NCBI GenBank assembly: GCA_030837445.1
Contig: JAUPKM010000090.1
Span: forward strand, 1-15,105
Length of the DNA: 15,105 nucleotides
Source: Actinomycetota bacterium
GTDB taxonomy: Bacteria > Actinomycetota > Actinomycetes > S36-B12 > UBA10799
Reading direction: 5' to 3'
Positions 7,332 through 14,681 of the stretch are shown piece by piece (the first letter of the stretch is position 1; every line of letters starts with the position of its first letter). Made by a program: the position numbers and the translations under genes. The notes below the pieces were generated by a model that did no database searches, had not been told where the DNA came from, and was given only the letters and a program-made list of their open reading frames with translations.

Positions 7332-7574
7332 TCAAGCCCCTGAACTGCGCGAACGCAGATCAGGGGCCTTTTCGTCGGCTCTCGTCGGCGTGCAGTTCCT
7401 CCTTCCCCGGGCATATTGCCAGGGGCGGTGTTGATCCTGGAGCTGGGCTGCGACATCGGTTTGTTCGACGGCGGTGGCCCGCATCAAGTGACGGTAGATG
7501 TTCCTCGTCACAGTGGGGGAGAAGTGTCCGAGGATCATCTGAACGACCTCGATGGGGACGGTGGGTGCCGAGAA
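7332..7574 (-). pseudogene. Tyrosine recombinase/integrase, C-terminal remnant
   Basis: Reading leftwards from just inside a TAG at 7577-7575 gives FSAPTVPIEVVQMILGHF and then SPTVTRNIYRHLM, the final motif block of tyrosine recombinases. It keeps the GH histidine and the nucleophilic tyrosine (codon 7496-7494). The N-terminal arm-binding region and the catalytic R, K and HxxR parts are missing, so it is dead. After the motif the reading frame runs about 50 residues to TGA at 7334-7332, the last part overlapping the terminator. Its 3' end faces the tRNA-Phe fragment about 20 bases away, the usual arrangement of int beside attP in actinomycete integrative elements such as pSAM2. It marks a decayed element to the right of the att site. 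Confidence 0.7.
7336..7372 (+). terminator. Rho-independent terminator downstream of the tRNA-Phe fragment
   Basis: A long hairpin has arms GCCCCTGA (7336-7343) and TCAGGGGC (7360-7367), with an inner stem CTGCG/CGCAG and a CGAA tetraloop. It is followed by CTTTT. It would stop transcription from the seven-gene operon and would also suit a tRNA transcript. On the other strand it overlaps the last codons of the recombinase remnant. Confidence 0.8.
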
Positions 7575-7681
7575 CTACGTCCGTACCTGTCGCTGTCGCT
7601 GTCGGGCATGTTCACCCTGTACCGCTTAAGAACCCTGAATTTGGTTCTGGTTCGGCACAGGCGTTCGCCGTCGGCGAGTAG

Positions 7682-8008
7682 GCAGCGGCCGACTCCGACC
7701 TGCGCTCTCGCGGGACAGAGGTCCATGGCCCAGACACGGGTCCGGACCGCCACCGAACCGACCTGCACGGCTTCCGGATCTCCGGAACCCCCGGGTATCG
7801 CAGCTCCCATCTACCGAACATCCTGGACACCCTGCACTTCGCCCCTTCCCGCCACTCCCGGCTCATCCAGGCTGCGGATCTGGTCACTTTCCTCCACCGG
7901 CGACGCACCACGATCACCGAGACCCATGCGAAACAGGCCCAAGCCATAGACCGACTGTGGAGCCACGTCCAAGGACGTGTTCGGCACCAGATGATCAGCC
8001 GCCCGTAA
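7682..8008 (+). pseudogene. DUF3800 protein, C-terminal remnant
   Basis: The frame opens after TAG 7679-7681 and ends at TAA 8006-8008, without a credible start codon. From about 7757 it reads TDLHGFRISGTPGYRSS, then LDTLHFAPSRHSRLIQAADL, then a tail ending WSHVQGRVRHQMISRP. The SRxSRLIQAADL block is the diagnostic C-terminal motif of DUF3800 proteins, an RNase H-like family common on phages and integrative elements. The N-terminal part with its catalytic acidic residues (usually near a DESG motif) is missing. It is therefore a broken gene carried by the same decayed element as the integrase remnant. Confidence 0.65.
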
Positions 8009-8016
8009 ACGCACGA

Positions 8017-8040
8017 AGGCCCCGCTCACAAGCGGGGCCT
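8017..8040. terminator. Strong hairpin after the DUF3800 remnant
   Basis: A perfect 10-base-pair stem AGGCCCCGCT/AGCGGGGCCT (8017-8026 and 8031-8040) with a four-base loop lies eight bases after the DUF3800 stop. No T-run follows on the plus strand, so it fits a terminator-like or RNA-stabilising hairpin better than a textbook intrinsic terminator. Confidence 0.55.
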
Positions 8041-8680
8041 AAGGCACTGCGGCTGGTCCCCCGAAGGGAACGGCTGCACCACCAGTATCGGTGCGCTCCG
8101 GGGCCAGGTCAACATGACCAAGGCCCTGAGAGTTCCTAACAGAGTCCGTCAGTCACCCCGCCGACGCACGTGTGGGCGCCCCTGGAGCTCCTCGGGCGGT
8201 GTGCCATGGGGGGGGTGGTGTCTGGTCATGGGTTCCCAGCCCATGACCTCGATCATCTGGTCCCGGTGTCCCGGATCCTCTCCCGGGGTCCTCGGGCCGT
8301 AGCCGGATGGCGCAGGCCAGTACCTCCGGCGCGGGGTGAACCGCGCCGGGGGAGAGAAGCTGTTGCCAACTCGCCTTGTCCCACCCCACCCCGTAGTGAC
8401 GCCACGGTCCCGAACCTTCACCCACCGCCGATCACCAGGTCCACCCGTGCCAACAGGAAGACCCTCCGTCGGCTCGGCCGTCGATCGACCCTTCCGAACA
8501 TCTCAGCACGATCCACCTCACTCGCGTCGATCCAGGCCTGACGCCATGATCATCCGGACCGCAGCAACCACCCTCGGTCCCCGTCGCAAACGACAAAGCC
8601 AGCGTTTCCTGCTGTACCCTAGCCACGACCTGCTTCGCAGTCAGGATTACGCCGATAACGCGGGAAGGGCTGGTGACCCG
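8041..8680. other. Non-coding stretch with perfect inverted repeats
   Basis: About 640 bases have no convincing gene; the short open frames here have no recognisable motif and poor starts. Two perfect inverted repeats stand out: GGTCATGGG/CCCATGACC (8224-8232 and 8240-8248, 7-base spacer) and CCGGCGCGG/CCGCGCCGG (8326-8334 and 8341-8349, 6-base spacer). A weaker pairing CTGGTCCCC with GGGGCCAG flanks a GCACC/GGTGC stem around 8052-8107. They could be remnants of a transfer origin, terminators or a structured RNA. The 3' end holds the abiE promoter region. Confidence 0.45.
8588..8620 (+). promoter_or_regulatory. Candidate abiE promoter and operator
   Basis: TACCCT at 8615-8620 fits the actinobacterial TAnnnT -10 pattern, and ACGACA at 8590-8595 is a weak -35 at 19-base spacing. 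An inverted repeat AAACG/CGTTT (8588-8592 and 8603-8607) lies over it. AbiEi antitoxins are known to repress their own operon by binding inverted repeats upstream, so this is a plausible operator. It rests on position and pattern only. Confidence 0.3.
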
Positions 8681-9286
8681 ATGGCTCGACCGTTGACGAC
8701 GGTGGATCTGGACCGTCTCGGCCTGGCGTCGGCGTTCAGCACAGCAACCGCTGTGAAGGCTGGCCTGACCCGCAGCCTGCTCGACCGCTTGGTCCGTGAT
8801 GGCAATCTTGAACGCCTTGGCCGGGGAGTGTTCCTGCGCAGCGAGTACGTGGACACGGTCGACACCGACCTGGTCGAGATCGCGGTTCGCGTCCCGGCGG
8901 CGACGATCTGCTTGGCGAGCGCACTGGCCCGGCACGGGCTCAGCGACGAGATCCCTGCCGCGGTCGACCTCGCGCTGCCCCGCAACCGTTGGTCCCCGGC
9001 CGTAGCCACCCGGGTTACGTGGCACCGCTTCGCCGAAGACACCTTCGCCGTCGGTCGACAGGCCCTAGCCGTGGCCGACACCTTGACGATCGGTCTGTAC
9101 AGCGCCGAACGCAGTATCATCGATGCCTTCCGTACCCGGGGCACCACGGGGTTCGACCTGGCTACCGAAGCCCTGCGGCGGTGGTTGCGTACCCCCGCAC
9201 ACCAGCCCGCCCACCTCCTGTCACTGTGCCGGCATTGGCCGCGGACCCAGACCTCGCTCCGTAACGCCTTGGAGATCCTGCTCTGA
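8681..9286 (+). CDS. abiEi: AbiEi-type antitoxin (type IV toxin-antitoxin, transcriptional repressor)
   Basis: The protein has 201 residues from ATG 8681; the frame is open much further upstream, but the residues there look non-coding. Residues 20-57 form the AbiEi winged helix-turn-helix: TATAVKAGLTRSLLDRLV, then DGNLERLGRGVFLRSEY, matching the usual 'A..G..r..L..L...G.l.rl.rGvY' pattern. The rest matches the COG5340-like C-terminal domain (TICLASALARHGLSDEIP, YSAERSIIDAFR). In characterised AbiE systems this protein neutralises the toxin without direct complex formation and represses the operon. Its partner follows at 9369. The Shine-Dalgarno is weak (GGAAGG about 12 bases upstream). Confidence 0.82.
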   Translation: MARPLTTVDLDRLGLASAFSTATAVKAGLTRSLLDRLVRDGNLERLGRGVFLRSEYVDTVDTDLVEIAVRVPAATICLASALARHGLSDEIPAAVDLALPRNRWSPAVATRVTWHRFAEDTFAVGRQALAVADTLTIGLYSAERSIIDAFRTRGTTGFDLATEALRRWLRTPAHQPAHLLSLCRHWPRTQTSLRNALEILL

Positions 9287-9357
9287 TCCGTTGCAGCACA
9301 AGACTGCGAGCCCGCCCAGCGATCTTCACGACAGCAGCATGGCAACTTCGCGAGAAC

Positions 9358-9362
9358 AGGAA
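9358..9362 (+). promoter_or_regulatory. Ribosome binding site deciding the toxin start
   Basis: AGGAA sits six bases before ATG 9369. The in-frame ATG at 9339 has no comparable site, so the shorter form is preferred. Both are possible. Confidence 0.45.
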
Positions 9363-9368
9363 CCCTGG

Positions 9369-10259
9369 ATGGCGAACCCGAACCGAGACACCACCGCCGG
9401 AGCGGCCTTCCTCGACCTGCGAGCACTGTCCAAGGCACAGGGCCGCAACGTCGCAGAACTGCTCGACCTCTACCTTCTCGAAGGCTTCCTCGGGCGCCTG
9501 GCCACTAGCAGCCACAGTCCGAACCTGGTCCTCAAGGGCGGCGCCCTGCTCGCCGCGTACGGAACCCGACGCCCGACCCGTGACGTCGATCTGCTCGCCA
9601 CGAACCTGCACGCCGAGTCCGACATCGTCCTCGCCGCGATCCGGGACATCGCCGCGCTGCCCGGTGACGACGGACTCGTCTTCGACCCCCGGTCCGCGAC
9701 GGCACACGTCATCCGCGACGAGGACGAGTACTCCGGAATCCGCGTCAGCATGACGGCGACCCTCGGCCGAGTCCGATTGGCCTTCCACGTGGACGTCAAC
9801 GTCGGGGACCCGGTTTGGCCCCCGCCCGGACCCGTCACCGTCCCTGGCCTGCTCGGCGGACACGTAGAACTGCTCGGCTACCCCCTGCCCACCATCTACG
9901 CGGAAAAAGTCGTCACAGCTCTCCAGCGAGGGACCGCGAACACCCGCTGGCGCGACTTCGCCGACGTCTACCTCCTGCGCGCACAGCAGGACGTCGACGG
10001 CACCGACCTCGCAGCAGCCCTCACGATGGTCGCCAACCACCGCGTCGTCCCCCTCTCCCGGCTGTCGCAAGCACTCCTCGGCTACCCCGAGCTCGCCCAG
10101 ACCCGCTACCGCAGCTGGGCCCAACGCCGCGACCTCACCGACCGCCTCCCGCAACAGTTCTCCGACCTGCTCGACGGCGTCTGTCAACTCGCCGACCCCG
10201 CCCTTACCGGCCGGACGATCGGTCGACGCTGGAACCACCACAACCTGGCCTGGCTGTAG
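9369..10259 (+). CDS. abiEii: AbiEii/AbiGii-type nucleotidyltransferase toxin
   Basis: The protein has 296 residues from ATG 9369 (306 if ATG 9339 is used). The polymerase-beta-type nucleotidyltransferase signature is complete: LKGGALLAAYG with G57/G58, then RRPTRDVDLLA with D72 and D74, then a third acidic residue in HVDVNVGD (D142). The later AbiEii motifs are also present: YAEKVVTAL (K180) and RWRDFADVYLL (D196, D199). Characterised AbiEii enzymes are bacteriostatic NTP-dependent toxins, and related toxins modify tRNA. The pair provides phage abortive infection. All catalytic positions look intact, so it should be active. The 82-base gap after the antitoxin is longer than in many abiE operons, where the genes overlap. 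Confidence 0.87.
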   Translation: MANPNRDTTAGAAFLDLRALSKAQGRNVAELLDLYLLEGFLGRLATSSHSPNLVLKGGALLAAYGTRRPTRDVDLLATNLHAESDIVLAAIRDIAALPGDDGLVFDPRSATAHVIRDEDEYSGIRVSMTATLGRVRLAFHVDVNVGDPVWPPPGPVTVPGLLGGHVELLGYPLPTIYAEKVVTALQRGTANTRWRDFADVYLLRAQQDVDGTDLAAALTMVANHRVVPLSRLSQALLGYPELAQTRYRSWAQRRDLTDRLPQQFSDLLDGVCQLADPALTGRTIGRRWNHHNLAWL

Positions 10260-10423
10260 CCCAAGAACTCCCGGCCACGTCCTGCGTGTCCCGCAGATCC
10301 AGACCCAGGCCACCGGGTTTGTTCAGTCCCCTCCTACCGGCACCGGCTCCCGCACCGTCCCCTCAAGGTCGTCCGCCCTGGTGGCGATACCTCGGACAAG
10401 CCGAGCGAAGGGCAGAAGGGCGT

Positions 10424-12694
10424 ATGTCGGTGCAACGGATCGCACGGACGGCCACCGTGATTGCGTCCGTCGCCTATCTGTTCTCGCTCGTCCCCGGGTT
10501 TCGGGCGGGTCCGGACACTTCCACCGTGTGGGACGTCGGCGTCTACGCCGCGGTCCCCCTGCTGGCCGCCGTCAGCTGCTTCGCCCGCGGCCTGCGGGGA
10601 CGGCGCGACCGGGCCGCCTGGTTGTCGATCGGCGCCGGGCTGACCAGCTACGCGGCCGGCACGCTCGTCTTCAACGCCGTCCTGTTGCCCGCCGGGGACC
10701 CTCCCTATCCGTCGGTCGCCGACGGGCTGTGGCTCGCGCTCTACCCCTGCACGATCATCGCGGTCGGGATCCTGGTGCGGACCCGGATGTCCCGCGGCTT
10801 CGGGGCCGCGATCTGGCTCGACAGCCTGGTGGCCGGGCTCGGTCTGGCCTCGCTGTTCGCCTCCTTCGTCTTCCCGTCGCTGGCCGACGGCACGACGAGC
10901 AGCGACGCCGAGATCGTCGTCAACTTCGCCTACCCGGTGCTGGACCTCGCCCTGGTCATCACCGCCGTCGGGGCTGTCACCATGCTCGGGGCCTGGCGGG
11001 ACCGCACCTGGTTACTGCTCGGCGCCGGCTTCCTCGCCTATGCGTTCGCCGATTCCTGGTATCTCGTCCAGTTGGCGGACGAGACCTATCGCCCGGGAAG
11101 CCTGGTCGACTTCGGTTACCTCGCCGCTGCCACGCTGGTCGCGCTGGCCGGCCGGGACCGCAGCGACGAAGCTCCCGAGGCCGCCCGGTTCGAACCGCAG
11201 TCCCCTTCGTTCGCCGTCCCCGGCGCCTTCGCCCTCCTGGCCATCGGAGTACTCACGGCGCACACACACCCCGGCGGGATGGCCGTCGCGGTCGTGCTGG
11301 CCGTGGGCGCTCTCACCGCAGCCTGGATCCGCACGGCTCTCACCGTCAGAGAGGTCGTCGCGCTGTCGGACTCCCGTCGGCAGGCCCGCACCGACGCCCT
11401 CACCGGGCTGCCCAACCGCCGGGCGTTCTACGAGGTCCTCGAAGTGGCCGAGAAGCGGCCCGCCGGTACCGCTCCGTTCGTGGCCAGCATCGTGCTCGCC
11501 GACCTCGACCGCTTCCAGGAGATCAACAACGCGGTGGGGCACCAGCTCGGTGACCAGCTGCTGTGCAAGGTGAGTCAACGGTTCGCAGCCCTCGTACCCG
11601 GGGGAGGGATGATCGCCCGGCTCGGTGGGGACGAGTTCGCGTTGTTCGTGCCTGGCCTGCGCGCGGCCCAAGCCGCAGAGCTGTCCAGGACCCTGCTCGG
11701 TGCCCTCGACGATCCGTTCTGGATCAAGGACCTGTCCCTGCACCTGACCGCCTCGATCGGGATCACGGAGCTGGGGGCAGGCACACAGATCAGCCATGCC
11801 CTGGCCAAGGCCGATCTTGCCATGTACCGGGCCAAGGCGGCCCACACCGGCTGCGAGATCTACGACGACGGGAGAGACGGTGACGCCTGGGACCGGCTGT
11901 CGATCGGCGAGGACCTGCGCGAGGCGCTCTACGGCGGCCAGGGCCTCACCGTCGAGTTCCAGCCGATCTGTCAGCTGCCCGAGCTGACCCCGACCGGTGT
12001 GGAGGCCCTCGTCCGCTGGACCCATCCCGTCCGGGGACGGGTCCGGCCGGATCAGTTCCTCCCGTTGGCCGAGAAGGCCGGTCTGATGTCCGCGGTCACC
12101 CGGACCGTGCTCGACCAGTCCCTCGACGAGGCCCGCAGGCTGCGTGACCGCGGCTGGGAGCTGTCGGTCTCGGTCAACCTGTCCGCCAGCGACCTGCTCG
12201 ACGACAACCTGCTCCAGATCGTCGAGCTGGCCCTGGCCGAGCGGGACCTGCCCGGCCGCGCGTTGCGGATCGAGATCACCGAGTCCCTCCTCGTGGACAG
12301 CGGTGCTGGGGCCGTCGAGCGGCTGTTCCAGCTGCGGGCCCTCGGCGTCGACCTCGCCGTGGACGACTACGGCACCGGGTACTCCTGCCTGGCCTACCTG
12401 CACGACCTTCCGGTCTCGTACTTGAAGGTCGACCGCAGCTTCGTCAACCGGATGCTCGAGGACGAACGCACAGCACTCATCGTCGCCTCCACCATCGAGA
12501 TGGCCCACGGTCTGGGCCTGCGGGTGGTCGCAGAGGGGCTCGAGACGCCCGAACAACAGGAGTGGCTGTCCGCCCACGGCTGCGACCTGGTTCAGGGCTT
12601 CCTGCTCAGCAAGCCTGTCCCACCCGACCAGCTCTACCCCTGGCTCGCCGAGCGGGCCCGGGCGGTGAGCAGCACCATCCCGGTGTACCCGTAG
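10424..12694 (+). CDS. Membrane GGDEF-EAL protein (cyclic-di-GMP synthesis and breakdown)
   Basis: The protein has 756 residues from ATG 10424, with GAAGGG three bases upstream. The first 305 residues or so hold about eight to ten hydrophobic segments, a membrane sensor region. A GGDEF domain follows: DALTGLPNRRAF from 324, ADLDRFQEINN, and RLGGDEFAL with G401-F405 intact. Then an EAL domain: GVEALVRW with E527, VNLSASD, IEITES, DDYGTGYS (D647/D648), LKVDRSF and VAEGLET (E704). The residues that bind metal and substrate in both domains appear present, so it may be bifunctional. There is no RxxD inhibitory site five residues before GGDEF. The architecture resembles Streptomyces RmdA/RmdB. The gene stands alone, 164 bases after the toxin gene, and its 3' end overlaps the convergent methyltransferase gene by 61 bases. 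Confidence 0.92.
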   Translation: MSVQRIARTATVIASVAYLFSLVPGFRAGPDTSTVWDVGVYAAVPLLAAVSCFARGLRGRRDRAAWLSIGAGLTSYAAGTLVFNAVLLPAGDPPYPSVADGLWLALYPCTIIAVGILVRTRMSRGFGAAIWLDSLVAGLGLASLFASFVFPSLADGTTSSDAEIVVNFAYPVLDLALVITAVGAVTMLGAWRDRTWLLLGAGFLAYAFADSWYLVQLADETYRPGSLVDFGYLAAATLVALAGRDRSDEAPEAARFEPQSPSFAVPGAFALLAIGVLTAHTHPGGMAVAVVLAVGALTAAWIRTALTVREVVALSDSRRQARTDALTGLPNRRAFYEVLEVAEKRPAGTAPFVASIVLADLDRFQEINNAVGHQLGDQLLCKVSQRFAALVPGGGMIARLGGDEFALFVPGLRAAQAAELSRTLLGALDDPFWIKDLSLHLTASIGITELGAGTQISHALAKADLAMYRAKAAHTGCEIYDDGRDGDAWDRLSIGEDLREALYGGQGLTVEFQPICQLPELTPTGVEALVRWTHPVRGRVRPDQFLPLAEKAGLMSAVTRTVLDQSLDEARRLRDRGWELSVSVNLSASDLLDDNLLQIVELALAERDLPGRALRIEITESLLVDSGAGAVERLFQLRALGVDLAVDDYGTGYSCLAYLHDLPVSYLKVDRSFVNRMLEDERTALIVASTIEMAHGLGLRVVAEGLETPEQQEWLSAHGCDLVQGFLLSKPVPPDQLYPWLAERARAVSSTIPVYP

Positions 12695-13455
12695 TCGGGC
12701 AGGGTCGGGTCGGCGTCGATCCGTTCGATCCGCATCTGCTCGGTCAGCGGCGCGAACGCGGCACGCACCCCCTCGGCATCCACCCGGTGGTGGGGCCACT
12801 GCGGCCCGGCACCGAGGCGGTAGCGGCCGAGGTTCTCCATGAACGCCGCGACCAGGTGGCCGCCGGGCCGCACGGTCGCCACGAACGCCCGGCAGAAGTC
12901 CTGGAACTCCTCCTGGTCCTCGGTCGCGGCCTCGGCGACGAAGTGCATCGAGGCCAGGTCGTAGCCGCCGGGCGGGACCCCGCGGGCGTCGCCCCGGATC
13001 ACCCGGACCCGGGCCAGCACCGGTGCCGGGTCCATCGGAAGGGCCGGGTTCCCGCTCCGACAGCGGTCGTAGAACGGGCGCCAACTGGCGTCCATCCCCT
13101 GTTCGAGCTGCTGGCGCAGATAAGCCACGCTGGATTCGGCCGGCTCGACCGCGTGGATCTCCCGGCTGCAGGCCCCCAGCAGCAACAGCGGGTACAGGTT
13201 CGGCCCGGCGCCGAACTCCAACGAGCGAGCGGTGTTGCCCGGGTACAGGCCCCGCAGGTAGGCGCTGTGGTGGTCGATCACCGTGGCATCGCTGGGGTGC
13301 AGGTGCCGGTAGTTCTCGCTCAGGTAGTCCTCGACCGGCCAGCGGTCCCAGTCCACGTCGGCGTTGCGCACGACGCCGTCCGGCAGCCACTCTGTTCCGG
13401 TCGGCCCGCGCCGAGCGAGCTCACGGTCACCGGGCAGCGGCGTCCCGGGGGCCAT
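12634..13455 (-). CDS. SAM-dependent methyltransferase, NNMT/PNMT/TEMT or SCO2525-like
   Basis: The protein has 273 residues and starts at ATG 13455-13453, one base inside the stop of the upstream PLP enzyme (TGATG). This predicts coupled translation. An N-terminal VDWDRWPVEDYLSENYRHL precedes the SAM motif SLEFGAGPNLYP (E80 to P90), with HAVEPAESSVAYL as the acidic ribose-binding strand. VIRGDARGVPPGGYDLASM and TVRPGGHLVAAFM complete the Rossmann-like methyltransferase fold. The NxYP-type motif I and the N-terminal block resemble the SCO2525 family and the nicotinamide/phenylethanolamine N-methyltransferase group. It therefore probably methylates a small amine, perhaps the product of its partner. 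The substrate is inferred, not shown. Its 3' end lies within the last codons of the GGDEF-EAL gene on the other strand. Confidence 0.82.
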   Translation of the reverse strand: MAPGTPLPGDRELARRGPTGTEWLPDGVVRNADVDWDRWPVEDYLSENYRHLHPSDATVIDHHSAYLRGLYPGNTARSLEFGAGPNLYPLLLLGACSREIHAVEPAESSVAYLRQQLEQGMDASWRPFYDRCRSGNPALPMDPAPVLARVRVIRGDARGVPPGGYDLASMHFVAEAATEDQEEFQDFCRAFVATVRPGGHLVAAFMENLGRYRLGAGPQWPHHRVDAEGVRAAFAPLTEQMRIERIDADPTLPDYGYTGMVLLTARARSASQG

Positions 13456-14681
13456 CAGTCCGGACCCCGGCCGGAGGGGTCTGCGGCCGGCCTGAACCAT
13501 CCGTCCAGGCCGCGCAACACCTGGCACAGCTCCTCGATCTCCTGGTCGGTGTTCGCCGCAGTGACCTGGATCCGGAAACCGACCTCGTTGCGGGGGACCA
13601 GCGGATGGGCGGCCATCGTCGCGTAGACCCCGTGATTGAACAGGTACCGGCCGACGTCGAGCAGGTCGTCGGGATCGGACACCGGGATCTCCAGGATCGG
13701 CAGCCCGGACCGGTTGAGGCAGGACAGACCCAGCTGTTCGACCACGGCGAGCACCCTCGCGGTCTTGCGGTGCAGATCCGCACGGATCGCCTCCCCCCGG
13801 GCCGCGTTGACGTCGAACCCCGCCAACGTCGTCGCCAGGGAGGCCACGGGCGACGGCCCCGAGTACAGGTACGGGAAGGCCGCCACCTTGAGCCGCTGTT
13901 TCAGTGTGGTCGGCAGGGCGAGGAAGGCCAACAGGGACGAATAGGCCTTGGAGAACCCGCCGACCATGATGATCCGGTCGTAGTCCAGTCCGGTGTGCCG
14001 GACGATGCCGTTGCCGCGCAGACCGTACGGGCACGACTCGCCCTGTGCGCGTTCACCGATCACCCCGAAGCCGTGCGCATCGTCGACGTAGAGCAACGCG
14101 TCGTACCGGTCTGCCAGGTCGGCCAGGGCCAGCAGATCCGGCAGGTTGCCCGTCATGCTGTTGACGCCGTCGGTGCAGATCACCCTCGGGTGGCCGTCGG
14201 CGGGGGCTGCGGCCAGAAGGCCCTGCAGGGCCTCGAGGTCGTTCGCGGGGTGCTGGTGCACCGTGGCGCCGAGGCCCGCAGCCACCCGGGAACCCTCGAA
14301 CAGGGTCCTGTGCGCGCGCCTGTCGAGGAAGATCCGGCCCCGGCCGACGATCGCCGGCAGCACGGTCAGGTGGATGTGGGTGATGGTCGGCAGGACGAGG
14401 GTGTCCGGCGCGCTGAGCAGCTCGGTGAGCCGCTCCTCGATCTGCGGGTAGGGACGGGGACTGCCCAGGAGCCGCGACCAGCTCGGATGCGTCCCCCAGC
14501 GCCGCAACGCCGGCTCGACCGCGGCGATGATCTCGGGATCGAGATCGAATCCGAGGTAGTTGCAGGAGGCCCAGTCGGTGAGCCAGTGGTCACCGATCCG
14601 GATCCGGCGCCCGTCGATCTCGTCGATCACCGCGTCGTACAGGGGCGAGAGCCCCTGCAGCACCGCCAGCTCGTGCGCCAC
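13455..14681 (-). CDS. PLP-dependent alpha-oxoamine synthase family enzyme
   Basis: The protein has 408 residues from GTG 14681, preceded by GAGGGAG with a six-base gap. The order of motifs is that of 8-amino-7-oxononanoate synthase, KBL, CqsA and serine palmitoyltransferase: CNYLGFDLDPEI, WGTHPSWSRLLGSPRPYPQI, DRRAHRTLFEGS (histidine that stacks on PLP), DDAHGFGVIG (D201, H203) and GGFSKAYSS with PLP lysine K245. Relatives condense an amino acid with an acyl-CoA and lose CO2. The GTHPSWSR and YPQIEE segments differ from BioF (usually GSGGSR and H..LE), and no biotin genes are near. A specialised aminoketone or signal molecule is more likely than biotin. A simple class II aminotransferase role cannot be excluded. 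Confidence 0.85.
   Translation of the reverse strand: MAHELAVLQGLSPLYDAVIDEIDGRRIRIGDHWLTDWASCNYLGFDLDPEIIAAVEPALRRWGTHPSWSRLLGSPRPYPQIEERLTELLSAPDTLVLPTITHIHLTVLPAIVGRGRIFLDRRAHRTLFEGSRVAAGLGATVHQHPANDLEALQGLLAAAPADGHPRVICTDGVNSMTGNLPDLLALADLADRYDALLYVDDAHGFGVIGERAQGESCPYGLRGNGIVRHTGLDYDRIIMVGGFSKAYSSLLAFLALPTTLKQRLKVAAFPYLYSGPSPVASLATTLAGFDVNAARGEAIRADLHRKTARVLAVVEQLGLSCLNRSGLPILEIPVSDPDDLLDVGRYLFNHGVYATMAAHPLVPRNEVGFRIQVTAANTDQEIEELCQVLRGLDGWFRPAADPSGRGPD
14640..14657. repeat. Hairpin inside the first codons of the PLP-enzyme gene
   Basis: A perfect stem CAGGGGC/GCCCCTG with a four-base loop lies 25-42 bases inside the gene. A stable stem this close to the start could slow translation initiation, though it may be only a chance feature of GC-rich coding DNA. 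Confidence 0.35.

Larger units (their letters stand above)
7272..8040. mobile_element. Decayed integrative element end at a tRNA-Phe att site
   Basis: This stretch combines the orphan tRNA-Phe 3' half, the integrase C-terminal fragment pointing at it, and a DUF3800 C-terminal fragment closed by a hairpin. It contains no intact reading frame. This is the picture expected for the eroded end of an integrative or conjugative element. Because the orphan half should mark the right end of something inserted to the left, while the integrase lies to the right, two tandem insertions at one tRNA are likely. The far boundaries are not visible. Confidence 0.55.

Noticed and set aside
8149..8425. Two overlapping 90-codon frames on the minus strand as possible small genes
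   Set aside because: They overlap almost completely in different frames and have no recognisable motif. They span the perfect inverted repeats, so neither can be supported.
9815..10423. Upstream extension of the GGDEF-EAL frame by about 200 codons
   Set aside because: It overlaps the AbiEii toxin gene and is Arg/Pro-rich without motifs. ATG 10424 has a binding site and begins the first membrane segment.
11012..13390. Long open frame of 792 codons on the minus strand
   Set aside because: It lies opposite the GGDEF-EAL and methyltransferase genes, both with full family motifs. Its own residues are low-complexity Gly/Arg/Pro/Gln with no recognisable domain, as expected from high GC.
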